Assembly (NCBI RefSeq): GCF_009671205.1
Contig: NZ_CP045309.1
Location: 3,224,001-3,288,000 of the forward strand
Direction of reading: 5' to 3'
Source: Micromonospora terminaliae
GTDB taxonomy: Bacteria; Actinomycetota; Actinomycetes; Mycobacteriales; Micromonosporaceae
DNA length: 64,000 nt
A program made the position numbers and the translations under genes. Positions 50,914-59,839 of the stretch are shown piece after piece (positions within the stretch are counted from its first letter, which is position 1; each line of letters opens with the position of its first letter). The notes under the pieces were generated by a model, which worked only from the letters and a program-made list of their open reading frames with translations, ran no database searches and had not been told where the DNA came from.

Positions 50914-51744
50914 TTAACGCAGCGCGCCGGCCGTGAGGCCGCGGACGATGTAGCGCTGGCCGAAGAGCACGACGGCCAGCGTGGGGAGCAGCGACAGCGC
51001 GACGCCGGCGAGGACCAGGCCCGGCTGCGCCACCTCGGCGTCGTTGAGCTGCGAGATGCCGATCTGCAGGGTCTGAAAGTTGGAGTCACGGATCAGGATC
51101 AGCGGCCAGAAGTACTGGTTCCACGCCGAGAGGAAGACGTACACCCCGACCGCCGCGATCGACGGCTTGGACAGGGGCACGATGACCCGCCACAGCAGGC
51201 GCCAGTGGCCGCATCCGTCGATCACCGCGGCGTCCCGCAACTCGGTCGGGAACTGGAGGAAGGCCTGACGCAGCAGGAACGTGCCGAAGGCCGACGCCAG
51301 GAAGGGCAGCACGAGACCGAGGTACGTCAAGCCACCCCGCGCCAGGCCCCAGCCGGAGATGGCCAGGTAGTTGGGAATGATGATCGCTTCCCAGGGCACC
51401 ATGAGGGTGGCGAGGAACAGGCCGAATGTCGCCGCCTTCGCCGGCAGGCGAAGGAACGCGAAGGCGTACGCGGCCAGGATGCTGGTGACGACCTGGGCCA
51501 CCGTGATGGCCCCGGCCTGGACGGCCGAGTTGACGTAGAAGCGACCGAGGGACACCGAGCGGAAGACGTCGCTGATGTTCTGCCAGTGAAGCTCGTGCGG
51601 CACCAGCGCGGGCGGGTAGGTCGCCAGGTCACCGGGGCCCATCACGGCACCGACGAAACCGTAGTAGATGGGGAACAGGACCGGGATCGCGGCCAGGCCG
51701 AGCACGACGTAGACGGCGAGCCGCCCGAGGCTGAACTTCTTCAT
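50914..51744 (-). CDS. ugpE: ABC transporter permease, UgpE-like
   Basis: A 276-residue permease of the MalG/UgpE type with six helices and the cytoplasmic EAA motif (ELRDAAVIDGCGHWRLLWRVIVPLSKP) that contacts the ATPase. The ATG at 51744 overlaps the UgpA-like stop by four bases. The binding protein gene follows 20 bases later. Confidence 0.88.
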   Translation of the reverse strand: MKKFSLGRLAVYVVLGLAAIPVLFPIYYGFVGAVMGPGDLATYPPALVPHELHWQNISDVFRSVSLGRFYVNSAVQAGAITVAQVVTSILAAYAFAFLRLPAKAATFGLFLATLMVPWEAIIIPNYLAISGWGLARGGLTYLGLVLPFLASAFGTFLLRQAFLQFPTELRDAAVIDGCGHWRLLWRVIVPLSKPSIAAVGVYVFLSAWNQYFWPLILIRDSNFQTLQIGISQLNDAEVAQPGLVLAGVALSLLPTLAVVLFGQRYIVRGLTAGALR

Positions 51745-52706
51745 CGGTAGTGGACCCGCCGTTCGAGGACGCCGAACTGGACAGCCGTGCAGCCGAGCAT
51801 GACGACCAGCAGCACGACGGCCTGCGCGCTGGCCGACCCGAAGTCGGAGGACCCGAAGGCGAACGCCTTCTCGTAGATCGAGTAGACCAGCGTGGTCGTG
51901 GCCTGGTCCGGGCCACCCTTCGTCAGGATGTGGATCTGCCCGAAGCTCTGCAGCGCGTGGATTGTGGACACCACGACGAGGAAGAACAGCTGCGGGGAGA
52001 GCAACGGCACGGTGATCCGCGACGCCAGCCGCCAGCCGGACGCGCCGTCCAGGCGCGCCGCCTCGACCACCTCGGGGGAGATCGCCGCGACGCCCGCGGA
52101 GAGCACGAGGACGTTGTACCCGAAGTTCATCCAGACCGTCGCCGCGCAGACGGCCGGCAGCGCGATCGACGGATCGGTGAGCCAGTTGACCCGGTCGATC
52201 CCGAGGGACCCGAGCAGGCCGTTCGCCACGCCGATCGCCGGGTTGTAGATGACGGCGAAGACCACCGACGCGGTCGCCACCGAGAACGCGAACGGCAGCG
52301 CGAAGGCGGTGCGCAGCACCCGTACGCCCCGGATGCGCGCCTCCAGCAGCAGCACCACGAAGAGCGCGCCCAGAACGGCCGGCACCACGGAGAACAGCGT
52401 GAACAGGCCCGTGGTGGCCAGCACCTTGCCGAATTCGGCCGACAGCATCTCCCGGTAGTGCTCCGCACCGACGTACACCGACGGGGCGCCGAAGAGGTCG
52501 TTGCCGTGGACCGACAGGTAGAGGGTCCGCCCCAGCGGCCAGAACACGAACAGCGCGAAGACCACGACCGACGGCAGCAGCAGCAGCCACCCGAGACCGG
52601 TCTCGGTGAAGCGTTCCGCCTTCCGCCGCCGGACGGTGGCGGGTGTGGACGTTACGGTCGAGGCTCGGTCGCCCGGTGGAGCGCTGACGGTGCGAGGGGG
52701 AGGCAC
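51741..52706 (-). CDS. ugpA: ABC transporter permease, UgpA-like
   Basis: A 321-residue MalF/UgpA-type permease with six helices and the EAA motif EVVEAARLDGASGWRLASRITVPLLSP. The GTG at 52706 is chosen because upstream reading is Cys/Ser-rich and non-membrane. A -10-like TACTGT lies just before it, so translation may be leaderless. No ATPase gene is present in the cluster; in actinomycetes a shared ATPase of the MsiK type often serves such importers. Confidence 0.86.
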   Translation of the reverse strand: MPPPRTVSAPPGDRASTVTSTPATVRRRKAERFTETGLGWLLLLPSVVVFALFVFWPLGRTLYLSVHGNDLFGAPSVYVGAEHYREMLSAEFGKVLATTGLFTLFSVVPAVLGALFVVLLLEARIRGVRVLRTAFALPFAFSVATASVVFAVIYNPAIGVANGLLGSLGIDRVNWLTDPSIALPAVCAATVWMNFGYNVLVLSAGVAAISPEVVEAARLDGASGWRLASRITVPLLSPQLFFLVVVSTIHALQSFGQIHILTKGGPDQATTTLVYSIYEKAFAFGSSDFGSASAQAVVLLVVMLGCTAVQFGVLERRVHYR

Positions 52707-52803
52707 GGCAGCACAGTACCAACGAGATCGACTGAAAGAAATCCTTCCACAGACAACCCGGAGCTGGAAGTTCTTGCCGACGCAGCCACAGTTGCCCCAG
52801 CGC

Positions 52804-54477
52804 TCACGGTGTCCGGGTGGGCAGGCGGAGCTCTTCGAGGTCCAGTTCGCGCTCGAGGACGCGCAACCCCTCATCCGGCAGCTGGCCGGCGTCCCGCCAC
52901 CGCAACAGCTCTTCGCGCTGGGCGTCGATCGCGGCCCGGCGGATGCGCAACGCCGCCTCGTACTGCGGTGAGACCGGCACCCCGGGCAGTTCGGCCGCCT
53001 GGAGCAGGTCGAGGCGGCCGCGGTAGCGGGCCAGCCGGCCGTTCAGTTGCGCACGCATCGACTCGACGGCGTCGGCGTGTTCCGGTTCCTCGGCGGCGAC
53101 CTCCGCAAGCCGGGCCAGAGCGGCCTCGACCGACGCCGACCGGGCCTCGTTCCGGACCCGGACCTGATCCGCCTCGTCGGCGCGCAGACCCAACGCCCGC
53201 ACCAGCGGCGCGAAGGTGAGCCCCTGACCGACCAGCGTCACGAGCACGACCACGAAGGCGCAGAACAACAGGAGGTCCCGGTCCGGGAACGGCGCTCCGC
53301 TGTCGGTCACGAGCGGCAGGGTGAAGATCGCGGCGAGGGTGATGACCCCGCGGGTGCCGGACCAGCTGAGCGCGACGACCTCGCGACCGGTCAGCCGCCG
53401 GGCGTTGCGCGCCTCCGAGGCGGCCCGGCGGGCGGAGCCGGGGGTGTCGTCTTCGTACTCGGAGGCGCCGCCGAGGCGGGTGTGCATCCAGCGCGGCAGC
53501 AGCTGGTTCAGGACCAGCCACAACGGGCGCAGGAGCAGGACCACGCCGACCGACACCGCCACGGCGATGACGATCGTGGCGGTGTCGTACTGCCGCAGCC
53601 CCTTCACGACCTGGGGCAACTGCTGGCCGATCAGGAGGAAGACGAACCCCTCGAGGAGGAAGTCGACCAGCCGCCACACCGCACTGGTCTGGAGCCGGCT
53701 GGCGCCGGACGCGAGCCGGGGCGTGTGGTGCCCGACGATCAGCCCGGCCACCACCACCGCGAGGACGCCGGAGACGTGCAACTCCTCGCCGAGCAGGAAC
53801 GCCACGAAGGGGGTGGCGAGCGAGATCGCATTGGACAGCAACGGATCCCTGGTCAGCGGCCGGGCCAGGCGCACACCCCAGGCGACCGCGGCACCCACCA
53901 CGATCCCGCCGGCCGCCGCGAGAACGAACTGTGCGGCGGCCGCGGGGAAGGAGAAGGTGCCGCTGACGGCCGCGGTCACCGCCACGCTGAGGATCGTCAA
54001 GGCGGTGGCGTCGTTGAGCAGCCCCTCACCCTGGATGATGGTGACCAGCTTCGGTGGAAGATTCACCCGCCGGCCCACCGCGAGCGCCGCCACCGGGTCG
54101 GGCGGCGCGACGGCCGCGCCGACCGCGACACCCGCGGCCAGGGTCGCCCCGGCGACGAACAGGTGGAACCCCAACCCGATGGCCACCGCGGTCACGAGCA
54201 CCAGGACCACCGACAGGCTGACCACGATGCGCAGGTTCCTGCGGATCGCCAGCAGCGACGAGTCGAGCGCCGCGCTGTAGAGCAACGGTGGCAGGACGAT
54301 GGTCAGCACGATGTGCGGGTCCAGCGTGATGTTCGGTCCCGGGAGGAGCGCGTAGAGGATCCCGATCAGCGTCAGGAGCGCCGCCGAGGGCAGCCCGGTA
54401 CGCGAAGCCAGCCACCGCGCGAAGACGATGACCGCGACGGCCGCCAGGACGAACAACAACAGGCTCTCGGGGCTCAC
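52804..54477 (-). CDS. Na+/H+ antiporter, CPA1 family
   Basis: A 557-residue antiporter with about 12 membrane helices (1-400) and a cytoplasmic helical tail (about 425-557). The ion-binding region shows AVAPPDPVAALAV and the family GEGLLNDATALTI, with conserved Asp and Asn. GTG 54477 has GGGGAGA 8 bases upstream. It exports sodium or potassium in exchange for protons to maintain cytoplasmic pH. Confidence 0.92.
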   Translation of the reverse strand: MSPESLLLFVLAAVAVIVFARWLASRTGLPSAALLTLIGILYALLPGPNITLDPHIVLTIVLPPLLYSAALDSSLLAIRRNLRIVVSLSVVLVLVTAVAIGLGFHLFVAGATLAAGVAVGAAVAPPDPVAALAVGRRVNLPPKLVTIIQGEGLLNDATALTILSVAVTAAVSGTFSFPAAAAQFVLAAAGGIVVGAAVAWGVRLARPLTRDPLLSNAISLATPFVAFLLGEELHVSGVLAVVVAGLIVGHHTPRLASGASRLQTSAVWRLVDFLLEGFVFLLIGQQLPQVVKGLRQYDTATIVIAVAVSVGVVLLLRPLWLVLNQLLPRWMHTRLGGASEYEDDTPGSARRAASEARNARRLTGREVVALSWSGTRGVITLAAIFTLPLVTDSGAPFPDRDLLLFCAFVVVLVTLVGQGLTFAPLVRALGLRADEADQVRVRNEARSASVEAALARLAEVAAEEPEHADAVESMRAQLNGRLARYRGRLDLLQAAELPGVPVSPQYEAALRIRRAAIDAQREELLRWRDAGQLPDEGLRVLERELDLEELRLPTRTP

Positions 54478-54537
54478 CTGCCCATTCTCCCCTGACGCCC
54501 CGGACACCCGCCCCGGACTCGTCGCGCTGCCGGCCGG

Positions 54538-54960
54538 TCACACGGTGCGGCGGGAGCGGGCCAGGGCGAGCCAGCCGAGGACCGCCGCGACCAGGCCGAT
54601 CGCCAGGGCCACGAAACCACCGACGATCCCGTAGCCGGTGCCGGGACCACCCTCGGCGGCGGCCACCACCAGCCCGCCCGTGACCATGCCGGCCAGCCCG
54701 GCCCCCAGGGCCACGAGGGCGCCGCGTCGGCCGGTGCCGTTGCCGATCCGGCGGGCGGCGCGGGCCAGAGCCAGGGCACCGACGATCACGCCGGCCAGCG
54801 CCACCAGTGCGGCGACGCTGCCCACGAGCCGCCCGGTGGTCATGGTGTAGGGATCGACGGCGGCCGACCGGGCGGAGGCGTGCGCGGCCGCCGGTGTGGC
54901 GGGCCCGAACCCCCCGACCACGGCGGCAGCGGTGGCGGCGAACAGGTGACGGGTGGACAT
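54538..54960 (-). CDS. Small membrane protein (DUF6223-like)
   Basis: A 140-residue protein with an N-terminal signal or first helix ending in AAAHASARSAA, then three hydrophobic helices with GVIVGALALARAARRIG between them. The pattern resembles the actinobacterial DUF6223 family, from memory. AGGAG motifs precede the ATG at 54960. It is divergent from the second NarL-type two-component system and may be its target. Confidence 0.75.
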   Translation of the reverse strand: MSTRHLFAATAAAVVGGFGPATPAAAHASARSAAVDPYTMTTGRLVGSVAALVALAGVIVGALALARAARRIGNGTGRRGALVALGAGLAGMVTGGLVVAAAEGGPGTGYGIVGGFVALAIGLVAAVLGWLALARSRRTV

Positions 54961-55101
54961 GAGGTGCTCCTTCTCCTCGGAGGACCGGACGTGTCTGATC
55001 CTGTCCGCCGGCCCGTCACCTGTCGTCCTGCGTGCGCGGTCACTTCATCCTGCCGCGTGCGGCGCAGCCGGCTGCCGCGGATGTCGCAGGACGCGGCCGG
55101 G

Positions 55102-55171
55102 TACCGCGTCCGCGGTAGCCGGCGAATCGTCCGCGCGCAGGAGTCGCGCCGGGTGGACAGCCCGCTAGGGT
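55102..55171 (+). promoter_or_regulatory. Second histidine kinase promoter with the same inverted repeat
   Basis: The perfect inverted repeat TACCGCG-TC-CGCGGTA (55102-55117) starts exactly 76 bases before the kinase ATG (55178). A -10-like TAGGGT (55166-55171) ends six bases before it. Both elements occupy the same positions as at 27214 and 27278 in the paralogous system. Confidence 0.6.
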
Positions 55172-55177
55172 GCGCGC

Positions 55178-56293
55178 ATGGGCAGGGGACGGATCGGTGT
55201 CGGCGACTGGGCGATCGCCGCTGGTGTGGCGGCGATCCTGCTGGTCACCGGGCTGTCCGGGCAGCACTCCCCCACCGGCTCCGACCTGCTCGGGTACGCG
55301 CTGCTGACGGCCGGCGGCCTGGCGCTGGCCGCACGCCGCCGCGCTCCGGTCCCCGTCCTGGCCGTCACCGGGCTGTGCGCGGTGGGTCACCAGGCGGTCG
55401 GCTTCGACGTGCCGGCGGTCGCGTACCTGTTCGCCGTGTACGGCGCCGTGCGGGCGGGACACCGGGCCGTCACGGTGGCGGCGAGCGTGCTCATGTTGGC
55501 CGCGCTCCCCGTCGCGGCGATGGTCTCGGGCCTGCACGACACGGGCGAGGCGTTCGCGCAGGCCCGCGGCGCCCTGGAACTGGCCTGGCTGATCGCCGCC
55601 GGGGCGGCGGGTGAGGCGCTGCGACAGGCCGAGCGCCGGGCGGACGAGGCCGAGCGCACGCGCGAGGAGACCGCGCGGCGCCGGGCCGACGAGGAGCGGC
55701 TGCACATCGCGCGGGAGCTGCACGATTCGCTCACCCACCAGATCTCCGTCATCAAGGTGCAGGCCGAGGTCGCGGTCCACCTGGCGCAGAAGCGGGGGGA
55801 ACAGGTGCCGGAGGCCCTGCTGGCGATCCGGGAGGCCGGTCGTGAGGCGGCGCGGGAACTGCGCGCGACCCTGGAGGCGCTGCGCGACGACGACAAGAAC
55901 CCGCCGCATGGGCTCGCCCAGGTTCCGGACCTGGTGCAACGGGCCCGCACGACCGGCCTGGACGCGAAGCTGACGATCGAGGGACGCCGCAACGACCTGC
56001 CGGCCGCCGTGGACCGGACCGCGTACCGGATCGTCCAGGAGTCGCTGACCAACGTCGCGCGTCACGCCGCCGCCGGCACCGCCTGGGTCCGGATCGACTA
56101 CCGGCCCGACTCCCTGCTCATCCAGGTGGACGACGACGGCGGGACCACGTCGGACACTGCGCCCGTGCCCGGCGTCGGGCTGCTCGGGATGCACGAACGG
56201 GTCACCGCCCTCGGCGGTCACCTGACGGCGGCGCCCCGCCGCGAGGGCGGCTTCAGCGTGCAGGCCGAGCTTCCCGTGGACCAGCTCTCATGA
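55178..56293 (+). CDS. NarL-type sensor histidine kinase (second copy)
   Basis: A 371-residue kinase with about five N-terminal membrane helices. Phospho-acceptor His182 is in ARELHDSLTHQISVIKVQAEVAVHLAQK. The ATPase part has NVARHAA, VDDDGG and GVGLLGMHERVTALGGHL. It is a close paralogue of the kinase at 27290, especially around the His box. It overlaps its response regulator by four bases. Confidence 0.92.
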   Translation: MGRGRIGVGDWAIAAGVAAILLVTGLSGQHSPTGSDLLGYALLTAGGLALAARRRAPVPVLAVTGLCAVGHQAVGFDVPAVAYLFAVYGAVRAGHRAVTVAASVLMLAALPVAAMVSGLHDTGEAFAQARGALELAWLIAAGAAGEALRQAERRADEAERTREETARRRADEERLHIARELHDSLTHQISVIKVQAEVAVHLAQKRGEQVPEALLAIREAGREAARELRATLEALRDDDKNPPHGLAQVPDLVQRARTTGLDAKLTIEGRRNDLPAAVDRTAYRIVQESLTNVARHAAAGTAWVRIDYRPDSLLIQVDDDGGTTSDTAPVPGVGLLGMHERVTALGGHLTAAPRREGGFSVQAELPVDQLS

Positions 56294-56952
56294 TCCGTGT
56301 CCTGCTGGCCGACGACCAGCCGCTCATCCGCAGCGGATTCCGCGCGCTCCTCGACATCGAGGACGACATCGAGGTGGTGGCCGAGGCCGCCGACGGCAGC
56401 GAGGCCGTGGCGCTGGCCCGGGAACACCTCCCCGACATCGCGCTCGTCGACATCCAGATGCCGGTCGTCGACGGCATCGAGGCGACCCGGCGCATCGCCG
56501 CGGATCCGGCCCTGGCCGGCGTGCACGTCGTCATCCTGACCAACTACGGACTGGACGAGTACGTCTTCCACGCGCTGCGCGCGGGCGCGGCCGGATTCCT
56601 CGTCAAGGACATCCAGCCGGAGGACTTCCTGCACGCCGTACGCGTCGCCGCCCGCGGCGACGCCCTGCTGGCGCCGTCGATCACCCGCAGGCTGATCGAC
56701 CGGTTCGTCACCCAGCCACTGCACACCGGCGCCGGCGCGGACCTGGACGAGCTGACCAACCGGGAACGCGAGGCCGTCGCCCTGCTCGCTCAGGGCCTGT
56801 CCAACGATCAGATCGCGGACCGCATGGTGATCAGCCCGATGACCGCGAAGACCCACATCAACCGAGCCATGGCGAAGCTCCACGCCCGCGACCGCGCCCA
56901 GCTCGTGGTCCTCGCCTACGAAGCAGGCCTGGTGGCGCCCCGCAACTCCTGA
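56290..56952 (+). CDS. NarL/LuxR-family response regulator (second copy)
   Basis: A 220-residue regulator. Receiver Asp54 is in IALVDIQMPVVDGIEATRRIAADP; the LuxR helix-turn-helix is LTNREREAVALLAQGLSNDQIADRMVIS. Stretches such as GIEATRRIAADP, VILTNYGLD and SPMTAKTHINRAM are nearly the same as in the regulator at 28417, so the two pairs share a recent ancestor and may cross-talk. Confidence 0.93.
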   Translation: MIRVLLADDQPLIRSGFRALLDIEDDIEVVAEAADGSEAVALAREHLPDIALVDIQMPVVDGIEATRRIAADPALAGVHVVILTNYGLDEYVFHALRAGAAGFLVKDIQPEDFLHAVRVAARGDALLAPSITRRLIDRFVTQPLHTGAGADLDELTNREREAVALLAQGLSNDQIADRMVISPMTAKTHINRAMAKLHARDRAQLVVLAYEAGLVAPRNS

Positions 56953-57001
56953 ACCCGGTTGCCGTCGCCGGCAGCGGAAACGAGGGTCCGCGCCGACCGG
57001 C

Positions 57002-57496
57002 TCAGGGCCGGAGCAGTCCACGTCCGGCCAGGTAGGCGCGCAGCGTCTCGGCGTCCTCGGCGGACATCAGGTGGCGCGGGATCACGGTCGCCGGCATCCG
57101 CCCGACGTACACGATCCAGAACTCCGGGGTGTCCCGCACCTGGGTGACCCCGTCCCAGGCGATGCCGCCGGACTCCGAGCCGCTGCGCATCATGATGTTG
57201 TCGTCGGTGATGTCGTAGGCGCCCTCGACCGCGTAGCGACCCGAGCGGCGGCGGGCGCGCCACCGCACCCACGGGGCGTACAGCATCGACAGCAGGCCGG
57301 CCACGACCAACGTCAGGCACAGCGGCGAGATCCGGTCGCCCCACGAGAAGCCCCGCGAGACGGCGAAGCCGATCACCCCGACCGCCGCCAGCACCGCGCC
57401 GATGTAGCCGAACCTGCGCAGCCGGACACTGCTGAGCGCGGCGGCCACGCGGCCCGGGTAGGCGGGATCGGCCGGGACGTCGAAACGGATGTGCAC
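57002..57496 (-). CDS. YcxB-like membrane protein
   Basis: A 164-residue protein with two helices (about 30-50 and 58-78) and a C-terminal beta-rich cytoplasmic domain (YDITDDNIMMRSGSESGGIAWDGVTQVRDTPEFWIVYVG) typical of YcxB-like proteins. The GTG at 57496 is favoured; TATCGT lies just upstream, suggesting a leaderless message. Function unknown. Confidence 0.82.
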   Translation of the reverse strand: MHIRFDVPADPAYPGRVAAALSSVRLRRFGYIGAVLAAVGVIGFAVSRGFSWGDRISPLCLTLVVAGLLSMLYAPWVRWRARRRSGRYAVEGAYDITDDNIMMRSGSESGGIAWDGVTQVRDTPEFWIVYVGRMPATVIPRHLMSAEDAETLRAYLAGRGLLRP

Positions 57497-57611
57497 GCCA
57501 GAACGATAGTGCCCGCACGGCGGAGCTGACCCCGGCACGGCGCGGGCGAGTTCGCCGGGGTCGTGGCGGTCGCGCTGCTCTCCGGCCGCGCGGACGCTGC
57601 GTAACGATGAC

Positions 57612-57655
57612 GCAGCGTGAGGCTCTGCGGTCCACACCGCCAAGCCTCACGCTGC
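57612..57655. repeat. Long imperfect hairpin in the 57.5-58.0 kb intergenic region
   Basis: A perfect 13-bp outer stem (57612-57624 with 57643-57655) encloses a second 4-bp GCGG/CCGC stem. It is part of a 505-bp gene-free stretch (57497-58001) between divergent genes and is followed at once by another inverted repeat. Confidence 0.7.
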
Positions 57656-57779
57656 CTTTGCTCTGCAGCCATCACCGCAGCACCCTCCCACCTGCGCGGC
57701 GAGCAACCGCCAGGGCGCCACGCGGGCACCGGCCGGACACCCCGCGTGACCGCTGCGTATGCGGCTGCAGAGCAAAGGC
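57654..57779. repeat. 17-bp inverted repeat flanking about 92 bp
   Basis: GCCTTTGCTCTGCAGCC (57654-57670) and its exact complement (57763-57779) enclose 92 bases. The ends overlap the preceding hairpin by two bases. The layout resembles a small non-autonomous palindromic element or a structured RNA; no coding sequence is supported inside. Confidence 0.7.
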
Positions 57780-58001
57780 GGCGGAGGAGGGGTGCCGGGC
57801 GACGGGCATCGGTCACCAACGGTGACGGGAAGCGACGAGTGCACCCTGCCGGTGACCGGGCGGGGGTTCAGGACGCCAGAGGGCTGCCCCGATCGGCGGC
57901 CGGCCAGCCGCAGGCGGCCGCGCGCGACAGAGCCGCGCCGACGCCCCGGGTCCACACTTCGGACCGTCCGTCGACAACGCGATCAGCATCGACAATCATG
58001 C

Positions 58002-59804
58002 ATGTCCATGCCTACCCGAGCGGCCGACGGCCCGCCGGTCGCCGCCCGCGACGACCACAGCCCGGCCCCCGCCGGCCCGACCCGTGGCCGGCGGGGCCGG
58101 TGGCGCGGGTGGGGGTGGTTACGCCACGAATGGACCGTCGCCACGGTCGCCGCCCTGCTGCTGGCGGTGGTGCTGACCTGGCCCACGATGCGGCATCCGG
58201 CCAGCACGGTCCCCGGTGACCTCGGCGATCCGACGCTGCAGGCGTGGCAGGTGGCCTGGTCGGGCCACGCCCTGCTGACCCACCCGCTCGCCCTCTGGAA
58301 CTCGAACACGTTCTACCCCGAGACGTACACGTTCGCCTACAGCGACACCCTCCTCGGATACGCGCCGATGGGGGCGCTCGGCGCGGGCTTCGAGGCCGCC
58401 CTGGTCCGCTACAACGTCATGTACGTGCTGGTGCACGCGTTGGCGTTCGTCGGGGCGTACGCGTTGGTGCGGCAACTCGGTGCGGGCCGGTGGGGCGGCG
58501 CGGTCGCCGGGGTCGCGTGGGCGTACGCGCCGTGGCGGCTCGCGCACGCGGGCCACCTGAACATCCTGTCCAGCGGCGGGATCGCGTTGTCCCTGGCGAT
58601 GCTGGCGCGCGGTCACGGCTGGTCGTTGCGGCACGGTTACCGGCCCGAGCGCCGCCGGCCGGGGTGGGCGTTGGGCGGGTGGCTCGTCGCCGCCTGGCAG
58701 GTCACCCTGGGCTTCGGCATCGGGCTGCCGCTGGTCTACTTCCTGCTCGCCGCCGTGCTGGTGGCCGCCGGCGGCTACGGCTGGTCGTGGTGGCGGCGCA
58801 GGGAGCGGGTCCCGTTCGGCCGCCGGTTGCTGCTGGCGGATCTGGCCGGTGGCCTCGCCTTCGGCGCGGTGACGCTGCTGCTCGGGCTGGTCTACCTCCG
58901 GGTCGTCGACCTCAATCCGCAGGCCGTGCGGTCGCTGGACTGGACGGAGATGTTCTCCCCGCCCCTGATCGGCTTCGTCACCGCCCCGGCGGACTCCTGG
59001 TTGTGGGGCGAGCCGCACGCGGCGGCCCGGGAACAGCTGTCCTGGCCCCCCGAGATGGCGTTGCTGCCCGGGATGGCCCTGATCGGAATGGCCATGGCGG
59101 GCCTGTTCGTCTCGGTGTATCCGGTCCGGCAGCGGGTCGCGTTGGGGTTGGGCGTCCTCGCGACGGTGCTGCTGGGTCTCGGCGCCACGCTGGGTGGCGA
59201 CGGCGACCCGGGCTACCTCACGCTGTCCCGACACCTGCCCGGCTGGGACGCGCTGCGGACGCCGGGCCGGATGATGCACTGGACCAGCCTGCTCCTGGCG
59301 GTGCTGGCGGCCGGGCTGGTGACGACGATCGCCGAGCCGGCCCGCCGGCCGCCCACCCGCAGGTGGACGCGGCTCCTGGCGCCGGCGGCGCTCCTGGTGC
59401 CGCTGGCCCTGGTCGGGCTGGAGGGGGTCAACCGGACGCCGCATCCGGTGGTGCCGCGCCCACCGGCCGCCCTGCGGACGGCGGAGGAGCCCGTCCTGCT
59501 GCTGCCGATCGGCGGCACGAACGACCTGCACTACATGCTGTGGACGACCGACGGCTTCCCCCGGGTGGCGAACGGGCTGGCCGGCTTCGAGCCCGCCAGC
59601 CAGGCGCAGACCCGGGCGGCGGCGGCCACCTTCCCGGACCCCACCAGCGTGGCCTACCTGCGTGGCATCGGGGTGCGGTCGGTTGTGGCCCTGCCCGGCC
59701 GGGCCGTCGGGACGCCGTGGGAGGGCATCGCGGCCCGGCCGGTCGACGGGCTGGGCATCACCCGGGAGGAGCTCGACGGTGTGCTGGTCTACCACCTCGG
59801 GTGA
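58002..59804 (+). CDS. Large polytopic membrane protein, probable GT-C glycosyltransferase (YfhO-like)
   Basis: A 600-residue protein with about 11-12 membrane helices. A first external loop after helix 1 has GDLGDPTLQAWQVAWSGHALL and FYPETYTFAYSDTLLGYAP, where acidic residues could bind a polyprenyl-phosphate sugar as in GT-C enzymes. A C-terminal extracellular part (about 480-600) lacks helices. It overlaps or closely abuts a DPM1-like glycosyltransferase gene that could make its lipid-linked donor. The start is ATG 58002; 58008 is also possible. Confidence 0.82.
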   Translation: MSMPTRAADGPPVAARDDHSPAPAGPTRGRRGRWRGWGWLRHEWTVATVAALLLAVVLTWPTMRHPASTVPGDLGDPTLQAWQVAWSGHALLTHPLALWNSNTFYPETYTFAYSDTLLGYAPMGALGAGFEAALVRYNVMYVLVHALAFVGAYALVRQLGAGRWGGAVAGVAWAYAPWRLAHAGHLNILSSGGIALSLAMLARGHGWSLRHGYRPERRRPGWALGGWLVAAWQVTLGFGIGLPLVYFLLAAVLVAAGGYGWSWWRRRERVPFGRRLLLADLAGGLAFGAVTLLLGLVYLRVVDLNPQAVRSLDWTEMFSPPLIGFVTAPADSWLWGEPHAAAREQLSWPPEMALLPGMALIGMAMAGLFVSVYPVRQRVALGLGVLATVLLGLGATLGGDGDPGYLTLSRHLPGWDALRTPGRMMHWTSLLLAVLAAGLVTTIAEPARRPPTRRWTRLLAPAALLVPLALVGLEGVNRTPHPVVPRPPAALRTAEEPVLLLPIGGTNDLHYMLWTTDGFPRVANGLAGFEPASQAQTRAAAATFPDPTSVAYLRGIGVRSVVALPGRAVGTPWEGIAARPVDGLGITREELDGVLVYHLG

Positions 59805-59839
59805 CGGCTCTCCGGGTACGGGCCGGACGGGGTGACGAC

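Noticed and set aside
57598..57825. tRNA or small coding gene in the 57.6 kb region
   Set aside because: The pairing does not form a cloverleaf with a T-loop consensus, and the short frames there have no ribosome binding site or recognisable product.
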